Positions 33,641 to 46,406 are shown, counted from the first letter of the stretch. The stretch: DNA of 64,000 nt from Hygrophila difformis (GCA_030278955.1 JAOANR010000011.1:28028403-28092402), one strand, 5' to 3'. A program made the numbers and translations. Notes: generated from the sequence alone by a model not told the origin.

Positions 33641-34922
33641 GGCATAAGTAAGTGGCATGGGAGCCAAGTCAAAATTCCTGACTGCCATTGCCAAAATATT
33701 ATCCGAGGAGTCAAATAAATGGGAGCAGTCCGAGGGCCGAACAGATAAAGTTCAAGGAAGCACATTAATTAATTGGGTTGATGAAAAGGAGCCCAAATTA
33801 ATTAATGAAGAAGGAGAAACACCAGGTGGGCCCCGCAGAGAAGACCCGTCGTGAGACTCCCCGTCGCCAACCATACGGCCCGTCGCAAGCCATAGGTTCA
33901 CGACGGCCCCGTCGTGAACCACCGCCGTCGTGAGACCCTCCGTCGCCAACCACAGTCTCGCGACGGCCCATCGCAAGCCGAAGTCTCCCGACAGCCCCGT
34001 CGTGATCCACCCCCGTCGAGAGCCTCCATGTCGCAACCCTTTACCCGTCGCTAGACCACCCTTTGCGACGTTGACCTTTGGAAAGTGCATCGAGGCTTGT
34101 ATGTGGTACTTCTTTTTCTTGGATGATTGTTCGAAGTATTCTAGAAGTCCATTAATAAATGAAAAATTTATACCTTTTAACACTTAGATTTGACAACGTC
34201 TAAGTGTGAGGATGTTGCACATCCTCAAGGTTGTTAAAATTTCCATATTGGTAAGGCTTTGAATGTGAAATCCATGTTTTGTGTGTGTTGTGTATGTGTT
34301 GTGTTTTCTTGTATTTTTGTTTTGAGGACATACTTAGGAATTCATGATGCCTGCTTGAAAAATATTCTTTAACATTTTAACACTTTTGATTATTTTTATA
34401 GGAATGGACATATTTGAGTTCTACTTTTATTCATAATTTCCAGTTTCTCAATGATGAACCAGTTGAGTTCTAAGCCTTGTAAATTGTTTAAAAGCTAAAT
34501 TTTAGAAACAAAGACATGCTTGGATTTTGGCATCTAAAAGTGCATTATACTTTGGTTGGAAAGTGCATCAAGGCTGTCTATTTTATATAAACTTTTCCAT
34601 GGCTGAAAATTTAAAGGATATGGGATGATCTTTATTCTTATTGTTGAGTTAAAAAAAAGAAGAAAAAAAGAAAAAAGAGAGCTGAAAAGAAAAAATATGA
34701 TTATTGAAAAAGAATCTAAAAAAAAAAGTTTGAAAAATGGCACATTGTTCCTCTGACATAAGTAGCCTTTCGAATTCAACCGTCTACAACTCAGCAAAAG
34801 TGTTATGAACAAGGAAGGTTGAAGCCGCATCCATAATTTGGACAGTGGGGTTCCCTTTTATTTGTACGAGAAAAATCATAAATCACTCAATAATAAAAAT
34901 AAAAATCTGATCATATCCAATT
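33640..34922 (+). mobile_element. Relic of a second hairpin-array LTR element
   Basis: It contains hairpin array 3 (33840-34075). At 34202-34219 it has AAGTGTGAGGATGTTGCA, close to the purine tract of the large element at 11277, followed by possible LTR start TGCACATCC. No coding region is seen from 34220 to 34922. A long purine run is present at about 34650-34690. Boundaries are uncertain. Confidence 0.5.
33840..34075. repeat. Hairpin array 3 (CCGTCG/CGACGG motifs)
   Basis: GTCGY and RCGAC alternate. A perfect inverted repeat, GGTTCACGACGG (33895-33906) and CCGTCGTGAACC (33909-33920), has a 2-base spacer. CCGTCGTGAGAC at about 33926 pairs with GTCTCGCGACGG at about 33955 with one G-T pair. 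The arms differ from those of arrays 1 and 2. Confidence 0.8.
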
Positions 34923-35020
34923 TGTTAGACATTATTGTATAGTAGTTGGGTTAGACCCATTAATGTATGTTATATATACTTGCTCAAATATACAAAAGAT
35001 TATTTTTTCCTAAACCTTCA
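34923..35020 (+). repeat. Short 5' LTR of copia element 1
   Basis: It starts TGTTAGACATTATTG, ends CCTTCA two bases before the primer site, and contains TATATATA. At 98 bp it is short for a plant copia LTR. No 3' copy is visible in the window. Confidence 0.6.
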
Positions 35021-35022
35021 CA

Positions 35023-35034
35023 TGGTATCAGAGC
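35023..35034 (+). other. Primer binding site of copia element 1
   Basis: TGGTATCAGAGC, initiator-tRNA type, lies 2 bp after the LTR end and precedes a possible gag start at 35077. Confidence 0.85.
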
Positions 35035-35076
35035 CTTTCCACAAACCCTAGTAATATATTTTTTTTCTCTTCTGCA

Positions 35077-37481
35077 ATGGCATCGTCATCTGCCACCACC
35101 GCAATGTGGTACCGCCGCTCCCATCTTCTGTCTCTGCCCAAGTGTCTGATCCTATCTCATCTTCCATCTCTGATTCCCCACTCCAGACTACACTTTCCTC
35201 CTCCCTTTTATTCACAAATTCCACCGCCACCCCTTCTATAGAGAATTCTTCTTTGCCGCTGCCGTTACCCCGCTATACACATTACCTAGCTCTCTCTCTC
35301 TCTCTCTCTCTCTCTCAAACATCCGATCCCACATCATTGAAATTCTTGACTACACTAGTTACCTACTTTGGCGAGAATTGTTTTTACCCATTTTTCGTGG
35401 GTATCAAGTACTGGACCATATCAATGGCACACCTCCACCATTGCCTACATCCTCTGAGTACTCTGCTTGGCATCAAGTCGATGCGTTGGTGTTGTCGTGA
35501 ATTCAATCCACAGTTTCTCGAGACATTCTCCACTCTATTATCACACCCGGTACTTCTATGACTGCCGGTTCTGCTTGGTTCAAGATTAAGGCTTTGTTCC
35601 GCGATCATGTGGAAAGTCGCATTGTGCAATTGAGGCAAGAATTTTACAGCATCAAGAAAGGGGAATGTACTATGCAAGAGTTCCTTCTTAAGTTAAAAGA
35701 TCTCTACGATTGTCGTGTCTCTGTTGGGGACACTGTCACGTCTCGTGATCTCCTTCTGCAAGTTGTAATAGGTCTCGGACCCGAGTATAATACAATCACA
35801 TCTATCTTCATTACTCAACGCTCGTCGTAGTTTTGATCAAATGAAGACTATGTTACTCTTATAGGAGGCCAAGTTAAATGCCCAACGTACTCCATCTTCT
35901 GCTTCTCCAGAACAAGTTTTCTTTGCTGCTCCATCTCAAGTTGGTCGTGACAATTCAGCTCAACGAGTAAGTCGTGGCCGTGGTAGAGGACGCGGTCGAT
36001 TTCCAGGCCTTGGTTCTTCTTCGCATTCTGGTTGTGGAATTTTGGGGTCTGCACCATCTAGTCCGTGTGATCCAAAGAGCTTCACACGTTCTGTCACCTG
36101 TTATCGGTGTGGGGGGTTTCGGTCACACAGCTTGTTTATGCCCTTCTACTCTTAAGAATGAAGACTCTACTCCTCAAGCTTTCTCTATTTTTCCCGCACG
36201 AGATCAACAGACATCTTCATGGATATTTGACTCTAGGGCCTCTACACACATGTCTAATGATGCAGGTACACTCTTGACTATTGATAATTGTCCTAAGTTT
36301 CTGGAATTTGTGTTGGTAATGGTAACGTGATACCGATTATATGTTCTGGTACATCAGTTCTTTGCTCTCCCATGCGTAATTTCACCTTAAATAATGTCTT
36401 GTGTTCTCCCAACCTTACTCATAACTTATTGTCCATTCGCCAGTTTATCAAAGATAATATTTGTCTAATTGAGTTTTCTCCCTCTGTTGTTTCTATCAAG
36501 GATCTTCACACGAAGGCACCTCTTCTCAACTCCAATGGCTCCACTGGTCTTTACACATACCCTGCCAAGTCTTCCTCTTCTTCTCCAGTTGTGGCCCTTA
36601 CTGCCTCCACTCATTTAACTTTGTGGCATCGTCGCCTAGGACACCCTGGCCCTAGAATTTTATCATTTTTGTCTAGTCAAAAGTTAATAAGAGGTTCTCG
36701 TTTTGAGACTCAGAATTTTTGTATTTGTCATGCTTGTCAATTGGGCAAGCACGCCCGTCTTCCTTTTCCCCGTTCGTCCTCTGAGACTACATGTTCTTTT
36801 TAATTAGTACATTCTGATGTTTGGGTCTCTCCAATTGTGTCTAATACTGGTTTTAAATATTTCTTGACATTTTTGGATGACTTTACACATTATTGTTGGG
36901 CTTTTCCTTTGCGAACAAAATCTGAAGTACTCTCTCATTTCCTCACTTTTCTTGCTTTGGTTCGCACACAACACAATAGTCATGTCCAATCCATACAATG
37001 TGACAATGGTACTGAATACACCAACCATGAATTCCAAATTATATGTCGTACAAATGGTATTCATTTCTGATCCTCTTATCCATACACCTCTCCCCAAAAT
37101 GGTAAAGACGAACTCAATCGCACCTTAGTCAATATGATTCGATCATTACTCTTTCAATCCTCCACACCTCTTCATTTTTGTGTTGAGGCTCTCCACACGG
37201 CTGTCCATCTCCTTAACATTCTTCCTACCCCACTTATTCAGCATAAAACACCGCATGAATGCTTATACCATGTCACCCCGTCATATACACACTTACATGT
37301 CTTTGGTTGTGCTTGTTATCCAAATCTTCAATTTCTAGCCTCTCATAATTTGTCACCCCGTCCTGTGTTATGTGTGTTCATTGGCTACCATCAATCTCAG
37401 AAAGGCTACAGATGCTATAATCCAGCTACTCGTAATGTCCTTGTCTCTCGCCATGTCATCTTTGATGAACAAACATTATAA
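35077..37481 (+). pseudogene. Copia element 1: gag, protease and integrase, truncated
   Basis: Domains run in the Ty1/copia order. Gag at about 35345-35830 (YTSYLLWR near 35350, then FKIKALFRDHVESRIVQLRQ). A degenerate zinc knuckle lies near 36105. The protease has WIFDSRASTHMSND, where the active-site Gly is Arg (DSRAS in place of DSGAS). GAG-pre-integrase has LWHRRLGHPGP. The integrase core is at 36805-37480 (HSDVWVSP, FLTFLDDFTHYCW, CDNGTEYTN, and a following DEL where NGxxE is expected). Stops occur at about 35475, 35830, 36802 and 37068, with frame changes near 36110 and 36327. The sequence stops at 37481, before the reverse transcriptase. It is not functional. Confidence 0.85.
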
Positions 37482-37785
37482 AATTTGAGATATAACTCTT
37501 TAAAAATCTGTATTAGATTGCGTGAAAACATGAAATAGTAACTTGTTTTGATTACGGACACAGTATGTGCGACAATCCGACTACTGTGCTGAATGTAATA
37601 GATTCAGTATATGCAATGTAGTGTGCTGAATTACAATTTAATAGTTTTGAATTTTCACTTAAAAATGTTGAATCTATTTACAAAATAGCTAAGGGTACCC
37701 GACACCATCAGGTAAAAAAAATGGCTACCTGAACCCTACCCGCACTAAAACGAGTACCCAAATATCAGGTACCCGACTTTGTTGT
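37482..37785. other. No gene recognised
   Basis: AT-rich sequence after the truncated copia element; nothing identifiable. Confidence 0.5.
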
Positions 37786-37960
37786 TGCAGATTATTGTTG
37801 CAGATTTGGCTCCCACGCCAGGTTTGTATGGAAATAGACTTAAGTCTCCCGGTGGTGTCCATTATATTGGTTGGGGATCCATGGCAAAAGGTTGCCTATG
37901 AAGGCCTTCACCACCTTTGTACAAGATGCAAGAGATATAGACATGGGAGCACCAGTTGAA
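37785..37960 (+). pseudogene. LINE ORF1 fragment (zinc-knuckle region)
   Basis: Frames read MEIDLSLPVVSIILVG, then VAYEGLHHLCTRCKRYRHGS. This is the pattern of the nucleic-acid-binding protein of plant LINEs (vxYEgLpxxCxxCgxxGH). Only the knuckle region remains, and it is frame-shifted. Confidence 0.5.
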
Positions 37961-38272
37961 CCTATGAACCGGTCGCCGTGGACGGGACTCCACCGATGAA
38001 GGCCATAGATGATAATGGGAAGCATGCTCAAGGAGAAAAGGTTTCAACTACAACAAAATGGATGAGCCATTTTCATTGTATCAATACAATATGACAGTAT
38101 ATGTAAGGCAAGAAAATAAAATATTGTATCAAAATTATGGTCACTCAATGAATATTTATGACATGCAAGGAAATGGATTTTCTGGAGTTATAATTTTATA
38201 TGTTCAAACAATATCAATCAAAGCAGATATGAATCATAAGCTAACTTCCTTAATAAGGAAATAAGATCATTC

Positions 38273-39260
38273 CTAATATTGATTCTTATCTGCTTTAAGT
38301 AGTGACTTTAAATCAAATGACTTTAAATCAAATGACTTTAACAAAGATATTTCAACATCTACAATACATTTACCACCAACAATATAACCTTTTTCAGCAC
38401 CTTGAATATCTGCAATTAGGAACAAATTAGAGTATCCCCATGAGCTGGGAGCCTTGAACCAATGAGACCCTGCAATAAATGGACACACCTTAAGACAAAA
38501 GAGTATGGGTGAATGATAGCCAAATATAGCGTACATTTACTTAAAATACGTGAATACAAAGCATTATATACCCTTCGAAGATTTGTTGTTTCCATTGATC
38601 TGGTCTTTGACTGTTATGCAATAATTTACCTTCACTTTGCTAGTAGAAGAAACATCTATACATTTCAAAAAGATAAAAATGCTTTTATCCTTTTCCCTTG
38701 AATTACCCTTTGGGTATACCTAAAGTTGCCTGAGTATTCTAGAAAAAAGTTACTTCAAATCCTATTATAATGTAAGGAAATAAGGCTTGAGATACTTCAG
38801 TGATGGGGATAAACTATAGTGTACCATTGAATATCTCGCTTTGAAAATTTCTGAATCCAAATAAGCATTCGATGGAAAGAAATTTGGAATATCCGGTTCA
38901 TGCTTGCATACCACAAGGTCTTTCAAGAATTGATGTTTGATAGTACATGTGTTTTTAATAATATGAACTTCAGCCTCAAACACACGTGTCATTCACAATG
39001 TATCCATTTGATGCATCCACCAGAGTTTCCTTCTTCATCATTTTTGAAAGCCTGCATTCGGGTTTCATTGCATGTAATCGTTCCACCATTCCTCTCAAAC
39101 ATTTATAATAATTTGAAATCCGATTCAAGGCAAATAAACTGAACATGACATTGACCTCCCAACCAGAGGTCAAAGAACTGGTATCGGCCATGGACAACAT
39201 GGACAACTGTGTGGAGATTTCATTGACATTGTTAAAATAAATTACCAATTTCCTATCAAA
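38273..39260 (-). pseudogene. MATH (TRAF-like) domain gene fragment, frameshifted
   Basis: Read from 39260 down, the minus strand encodes MLSMADTSSLTSGWEVNVMF, FHAL-like LHAMKPECRLSK, and LVDASNGYIVNDTCV, the end of a plant MATH domain. One base is then missing near 38990. The next frame continues FEAEVHIIKNTC and SNAYLDSEIFKARYSM, the start of a second MATH domain. A later piece (38536 down to 38380) has SHWFKAPSSWGYSNLF and KGYIVGGKCIVDVEISL, the end of that second domain. Plant MATH proteins often have two such domains. The start of the first domain and an intact frame are missing, so this is a pseudogene or a badly decayed copy. MATH domains bind partner proteins, and the target cannot be guessed. 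Confidence 0.7.
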
Positions 39261-39580
39261 ACCACAATGTCCAAACAGAGCATGGCAGGCATTAGAAAAA
39301 GATCATATTTCTTAGTTGAATTGTAAAACCAGATCTAATCTAAGCTCTTAGAATACACTACCACTTATAACCTTCAGCAGGGAAGTCCGTTTCATATTCC
39401 ATATTCTATTGCTTAGAAAGTAGGGAATAACGTTCAATTATGATAAGGAAGTGTGCAGAAGGAAAATAAATGGCGATATAGCAATTAGCAAACAAAAAAT
39501 GTGAAAGGTAAATCAATTTAACCAGTAAGAAAATGGACTTCCCGCACCACAGGGTAAGATGACAACAGCTTCACCAAGAA

Positions 39581-40167
39581 CTCTTGGCTAAGGGTGAGCA
39601 TAATACGGCCCGAACCGTAAACTAAACCAAACCAAACCGTAAAACCGTACACTTTCAAAAAAAATTACGGCTTTTAAACCGTAAACCGTATATATATTTA
39701 AATATAATATTAAATATTTTAAAATATATATTACTATATATATTTATAATTTTTAAATTAATTAATAAATCTAACCCAAAGATCCTATTACCAAATTTAA
39801 AAATAAGCTCAACTTTAAAGCTTAGAAGTTTCATGACTTAAAAAATTTCAAGTCCAATTCCCAACTCTAAATGTTATTTACATTTGAGACTTCTGAGTTA
39901 AGAATCTGAATTGTGACTTGTGAATTGCATTTATTAGATATTTAAAGACATATATGTATTTTCCTTGGTTGTATCACATTAAGTATTTGTTTGCAATAAT
40001 TGAAATATATTTTATGTTGCAAAAATTTACGGTTGGTTTGGTTTGGTTTGAAATAATTAAAAATACAGTTTAATTTGGTTTGAAAAATTTCGAAATCGTA
40101 AAATTACGGTTTCGTTTGTTTTTGCATAACCGGCCTAAATCAGACAGTGCTCACCCCTACTCTTGGC
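39581..40167. mobile_element. hAT-type MITE with 8-bp target duplication
   Basis: The element 39589-40159 (571 bp) starts TAAGGGTGAGCA and ends TGCTCACCCCTA. These are inverted repeats with one mismatch, beginning TAxGG as in hAT elements. CTCTTGGC stands on both sides (39581-39588 and 40160-40167). The interior is AT-rich with AACCAAACCGTAAA-like words and no ORF. Confidence 0.85.
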
Positions 40168-41077
40168 CTCTTAGGATAATAATAAGTCGACGACATGTTT
40201 CTTTGAATCAGTTGAGTTAACTACAACTATAAGAAATAAGAATTTTGAAAAAAAAGGGTAATAGCCAACAAAAGGCATATTTTACAAATATGGCAAATAG
40301 AATTCTGTAGCATAAATTACCGACTAGTTCCACACTCGAACTTCTAGATTCAAGAAGAGAGATTTCAGAGGCAATTGATAAACAAAAGAAAGAAAAGAAT
40401 AAAAACAATGCATAAGGTTTTGAACACAAAAATTTATACGAAGTATAATCTATATGTATATAGTTCTACATTATTATACTGATTCATCAATGAGTAACTT
40501 CAAATCTTCCTTTCCAGACATGTGTAATCCTTTGTGAAACTTTTAATAATATATGGCAGCATTGATGAGATCTCAAATTAATTTTGAAACCAAAGTCCTG
40601 ATTTGGTTTTAGAACGAAAATATAAAATCTAAAGCAGAAACATAAAATCTTCAAGAAATATAGTAAAAGAAAGCAATAAAGAAATTGAATACACATGGAT
40701 TTCTGAATTATGATCAGAAATATAAAATCTAAAGCAGAAACATAAAATCTTCAAGAATTATGCTCTTTGTTGGTGATGGCGAAAGCGTTGAGTCGGAGAA
40801 AGATGATCGGAGGTTGATAGCAGCTGTTTGTTGATGACAATGGGGTTGTTCTGTTTCTCTCTTGGGCCTGTTCTCTTAGGCCATGTTTATTCTTATTTTG
40901 GGCCTTTGTTCTCAGCCCATTTTTAGTTAAGTCTTGTTTTCATATCGCATTTTGTGTTGCACGTTTTTTGCTCTTATATTTAAGAGCTTCTGGCTGTATT
41001 CTGTTCCCTGTAATACATTTGAATGAAAACCGCCATTAGCTCATCTTCTTCCGTCGTTCTCTGCCGCCAAAATCAAC
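40168..41077. other. Unassigned, with a 40-bp direct repeat and the end of a copia LTR
   Basis: The words AATATAAAATCTAAAGCAG and ACATAAAATCTTCAAGAA occur together at about 40618-40657 and again at about 40720-40759. From about 40850 to 41077 the sequence looks like the end of a copia LTR (TTATATTTAAGAGCTTC, then CCAAAATCAACA just before the primer site). The LTR start is not clear. Confidence 0.5.
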
Positions 41078-41078
41078 A

Positions 41079-43440
41079 TGGTATCCGAGCGTAGATCCTA
41101 GATTTTTTATTCTGCTTTTAATTATCTCAATTCACCTTTACATCCCCCTTAAAAGGCGATTGATACTCCACCACCTCAGTCTGGTACCTCCAATTCTGCA
41201 TCTACTCAATTTTGGGATCCATTCACCCTTACCTCTGCCGACCAGCCACGTCTGCAATTATCTTCGTTTCTTATGGATGGAACTAACTGAACGACATGGA
41301 GAAATGATGTTGAGTCCACTCTGATCATCAAATTGAAAATCGGCTTCATTAATGGTACAATTTTAACTCCTGGTTTTGTTGATGAATCATATATGAATTG
41401 GAAACGCATAGATTGTCTTTTACTTAAGTGGTTAAAAAAATTTAATCTCGCCTGAGATTGGACGTTAGTTTGTTCACAACTCATCAGCTCGATCTCTGCG
41501 GATCGAGCTTGAAGACTGTAATGGAAAGATCTGTGGACCGAAAATTTTGTTTCTTAAAAAGAAAATTGAAAATTTTTCTCAAGGTAGTAGGTCGGTCACT
41601 AGCTACTACAGTGAGCTAAAAATGATGTGGTGCAATTATAGAGCTTTGAATCCACATCCTACTAGAGATTTAGAACTATTGGCATTATTGAATAAGGCTA
41701 ATGACAAAGATTTATTACTTCAGTTTCTAAGCGGCTTATCTGAGGATTACACACATGTGTGCAATCCTGATTACACACATACGCATGAGTCCTCTGCCAA
41801 TTTTCAGCATTGCTCATGGTATGGTTTGTACAGCTGAGGCTCAAAAAGGAACTGGGGAATCTGGAGGTCTGGAATATGGTACTGTTTTTGGTCTGGCTGT
41901 GTCTGAGAAGAATCATGTAACTGGAGTTAATGATCAAGGTTCCAATCGACCTACCTGTACATACTGTAAAAAGGTGGGTTATACAAAGAATAAATGTTTC
42001 CAATTGGCAAACAAGAACTCTTTTTGTGATCACTGCAAGGAGAGTGGTCATACTAAGGCTAATTATTTCCAACTAACCGGAGAAGTGCCAGAGTGGTACA
42101 AAGTAATGAAAGTTGGAAGGAAAGCAAAACCTACAGTTGGAGCTACTGTTATGTCTACTAGTTCTTCTGAAAAGGGCACTGGTTCAGCCAATTCAGAATC
42201 TACATCAACCTTCAGTGCAGTGGAAGCTAGAATTCTTGCTAAGGTGGAGGAACTCATTGCAGGAAGAGGATCAGTTGGAAACAACTTAAACACCCCTTTG
42301 GACTTTGCAGCAGGGGTCTACGAGATGGCAGATAACTCTTTTCTCTCTACTAGTGGTTTGAGTGATCAGTGGCTTTTGGACTCGGGTGCAAGTTGTCATT
42401 TATGTGCCAACTATTCCCTTCTAGTTGACCCTCAGCCCTTTAATTCAAAAAATCTCATTTTATCTGCCAGATGGCACATCTAAAATTTCCTCATACAGTG
42501 ATTCAGTTGTATTAGCTGACAATCTCATAATACCGAATGTCCTGTTTGTACCAGGAATTGTTTTCAATCTTATCTCTATTGGTCAATTGTGTCGTGATCT
42601 AAACTGCAAAGATATTTTTGATGCTTGTTATTGCATATTGCAGGACTAGACCTCTAGAAGATGCTTACTTAAGGCCACACTTCTAAATAAACTCTACATT
42701 TGTAGTAGTAGTTCAAGTAAGATTGAATCCTCTTTACATGTTACATCTGCTATTAATAGTGATTATTCTGTCATTGCTTGGCATTATAGATTAGGACATC
42801 TTTCTTATGTTGTCATGACTAAATTGGGAATTCCTTGTGAGAAAAATAATACTACTTTTCCTTGTGATGTATGTGAATGTTTTAAGATGCATCGTTTTCC
42901 CTTTCCTGAAAGTACTTCACATGCTTCCTGCTTATTTGATTTAGTTCACTGTGCTTACTATAGTGGATGATTGTTCAAGGGCAACATGTCTTTTCTTGTT
43001 GCAATCTAAGTCTGATACATTCCCTACTTTGGCATCCTTTATATCCCATGTTTCAACCCAATACAACCGTGTCATTAAAGTTCTTAGAATTGACAATGGC
43101 ATAGAATTTTGTAACAAGAAGTGCAGTGAATTGTTCTCTAAACTTGGAATAATTTTGTAACAAGAAGTGCAGTATCAGGACTATGTCTGTTCTTCTGCAA
43201 CAAATCTTGAGTATGTTCCTCAATGCTTTACTCAAGCAAGTGGTACACCTCATTAGGACAAGGCAATTGAGGGAGAACTGAATGCTCTTAAACTCAATCA
43301 TACATGGGATATAATAAAGCTTCCTCAAGGCAAAAAAACCATTGTGGGCACATGATTATGCAAACATGATGAGAGTATTACAAATAACAAAATGGACCAA
43401 ACTATAATAAGCGTGATAGGCATGACAGTGAAGTTTAAAT
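41079..43440 (+). pseudogene. Copia element 2: degenerate gag-pol with internal deletion
   Basis: It begins with TGGTATCCGAGC, an initiator-tRNA primer site with one change. Gag (41280-41840) includes TGNW-like and SYYSELKMMWCNY patterns. Two zinc knuckles (about 41955-42070) have lost residues (CTYCKKVGYTKNKC, with Tyr for His, and CDHCKESGHTKANY). The protease keeps WLLDSGASCHLC (about 42370). WHYRLGHLS and the integrase core (IVDDCSRATCLF, RIDNGIEFCN) follow in shifted frames. At 43150 the sequence jumps to the start of the reverse transcriptase (FTQASGTPH, stop, LKLNHTWDIIKLPQGKKTI) and ends by 43440. Many stops; not functional. Confidence 0.85.
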
Positions 43441-44128
43441 AATGATGCCAGAACTCATGTCATTGTGGGCACTCCCCGGTGCAAAATCTCACTCTTGTAA
43501 ATTGTCCATATCTCGTTGAAGCTTGGCATCTGCTCCTGCAAAATATTCGTCACCAAAATATGTCTTTGAGCACCAATTCATTCACCTAAATTTTCTCCAA
43601 ATAAACATTCATAAAGCCCACTAATTCTGATGTTAATCCCCACCACAACACACAATTTCCAGCAAAGAATTCATTCACACATTCAGCTCCATAATATTCG
43701 AACGTGCACTAATTTCACTTTAGTGCCCCGATCCCCATTCCAAAATGCAAAAATGTTGGGGTTTTGATTTTCTACATCGATTATTTTTGCATTCTTACAT
43801 TCAACCAAACACAAGCTCAAATATCGAACTATTTAACTGTTTTAATGATGAAACCAGAAACAAAGGAACGTGCTGTCGGAATTACGAATTTACCCCTGAA
43901 AGTTTTCTACACTCTATAAATTGCCCTTTCTCCACCACTGATCTTTTCATTTCCCCAATCTATCTCCCGTTATTCTCACTTGGTGCCCTAGCTTATTATT
44001 CTTTCTTATTCGATCCATTTTCGTGCTCGCACCCTAGTTAATTCAAACTGCTGAGTCGGCAGTATTTTTATCAATTAAGCTCTGATAATCTAATTGGCCG
44101 AGAACCAGGCGGGAATTTGGGGGAATGG
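43441..44128. other. Unassigned, with a promoter-like motif
   Basis: CTATAAATTGCCC occurs at about 43914 with CT-rich sequence after it, like the TATA and leader of an LTR or gene, but no ORF follows. A degenerate reversed primer site (GCTCTGATAATC, 44079-44090) may belong to the reversed LTR on the right. Confidence 0.3.
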
Positions 44129-45760
44129 TGTAACACCACGAAAATTTTGAAACATCTTCTGTGATGTCACCGCCGTATTAACTGTTCGAAACTGCTGATC
44201 ACTCAGCTTAAGCATGTAATACACAGTGAGGTACAAATACAAACATTCATCCCAGTAATAAATGCCAATAAAAGTAGTAAATATTCCCAGGAACATTACA
44301 TGGTATATCCGGGTGACAAGCCCTGAAATAATATAGCAAAATGACCACAGATCTAATACTAGAAATAAACACGTCATAATTCTTAAGCGACTCACGATCA
44401 CCTCTAGGAAATAAAAATAATTCATATCACAAACATCAGACAAGAGCATATACACATTTAATTCCAATACATTAATACATAGATGCAGCCTAACTAATCC
44501 GCTCAACCCGGAAACCTATCATCATGGTCTGCGCCATTCGAAGAAGATCTATAAAATATCAATAATAAGGTGCCAGAATACGTACTGGCAAGGTAATAGC
44601 AATAATAAATAGATTAGACAATACATGACTTAAACGATATAACATTAATACAGGTATATTAATAGCATAATTTAAATACAGTATTTAAACATCACACCGT
44701 CCCATACCGGTGCTTCAACCATAATATGCAATGTAACACAGAATAAGATGAATGATGAATGATGAGATGAGATGTCATAACCTAAGTGTCTATCTACCTA
44801 AATGCAACACATAGAATGACTAGCGCGCAGCCCTAAACCGTGGCCAATCATACACCATCGGCATAGGAGTGCACTGGATCCCCCTAAGTGCATGATACGA
44901 AGAGCCTACGCTGGGCTCGGTACCAACATATATAGTGGAGGAGCCGGGTAACCAACATGGTCAGAGCAGCGTCTGAGCGAGAATCCAGACCCGGGATATC
45001 AGCTGAATATCCTTGCATGGTCAAATCCAGATAAGGGAACTCGTCCTAAATCAAATCCATGTAAGGGAATAAATCCCAAATCAAATCCAGGAAATAAATC
45101 CCAAAATAATCCATGGAATAAATCCTAAAAAAATTACAGGGAATTAATCCCAAAATAATTCCAATAAATATATCCCAAAACACATGTATACACACACAAC
45201 AAGAGCATCCCAAGCTCCATCATAATGGCTATCAAAAGGAAATAAACAACATTTCCCAAACGAAACATAACAAGATTCTAAGGCCATTTCCCTAATCATA
45301 TAAATTTCAAACCCTAGTTATCATAAACTAAGGTACCCTATAATTTTTCCTTACTTAACTCCCTAATCTACAAATTACTAACTAAACCTTGCCTTTTATC
45401 CATCTTCAAAGCTTCATTTTTGCACATCTCCAATCTCTCAATGGCTTCAACACGAAATCACGGATGTTCCCTATACAAGAAGATAACTGAAAGAATAAAA
45501 TAATTCTAACATGCCAATACCATAATCTCCTCCTTACTCCAACACCCCATCCACCTTCAATCCCCTTTTATAATTCCTCCAACTAGACACCACTTTATCA
45601 AAACAAGCAATCCAATTTAATCAACTCAACAAGAACACTCAATTAATCCAAACATAGTCAATTCCCCAAATTTAATAAATTAAACCAAATATTCAATGAT
45701 AGTAGTTAATTAGATTAACTAACATCGATAGTTTAATAGTACCAACATAGAATCACTTTG
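44129..45760 (-). repeat. Chromovirus-like LTR in reverse orientation
   Basis: The left edge is TGTAACACCACGAAAATTTT. Read on the minus strand, the block is related to the LTR at 15833-17089: both contain CACCGGTATGGGACGGTGTG, then TACGGCGGT and ATTTTCG near the 3' end. A minus-strand TATA box (TATAAAAGGGG) lies at 45563-45573. Inside, 45005-45180 is a minisatellite based on GGAATAAATCCCAAA. The right boundary is approximate. No matching second LTR or coding region is seen. Confidence 0.6.
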
Positions 45761-46406
45761 TTCCAGAGGTAGGATCACTTTGTTCTGCCTCACGCTGCCG
45801 ATGCTTTTACGCGCTTGATTATAGTTCAAACTTTGTTGTGGAATTCTCGCCAAGTTCCCATACTTTACTTTTCGATTCGTCGCTGCCACTGAAAATATTG
45901 TGTAGATAAAGTCTTCGGGTGATGTTTTTATTCCATTGTTATTAGCTTCATTCTTATATACCCAGTCGTTGCTTTATAGTTACATAATTTGGTTAAGGTG
46001 TATTCTGGAATGAGATATCTCGGCTAGATGTCTCATACTGTCACGGTAAATATGTTCTCACTGAATTTAACTCAGAAAATGTGTGTGTTTCAATGTGTAG
46101 TAAGTTGGAAGTTCAAAGTGAGACTCGACGTAAACCCATAACTCAGTTTGTGATGAGTCGCATAGGAACGTTCTATATGTAGGGTTTATAATGAAATCGC
46201 ACGTGGATATATTTTGCCTTTCAACTTGACATTGCATTAGGTGTTCTACTTTGTTCAACCTTCAATTTAGGTTGAAATGTTGAATGAATCTGAAGTATTG
46301 CATGCACACTCTTTATGCATAGGTCTCTGAATGGCCAAAGCCAAAAAGGCAAAGAACGAAGAGCAGAGAGGTGGGGACAACAACAATTCAGATGCAGTTG
46401 TTAAGC

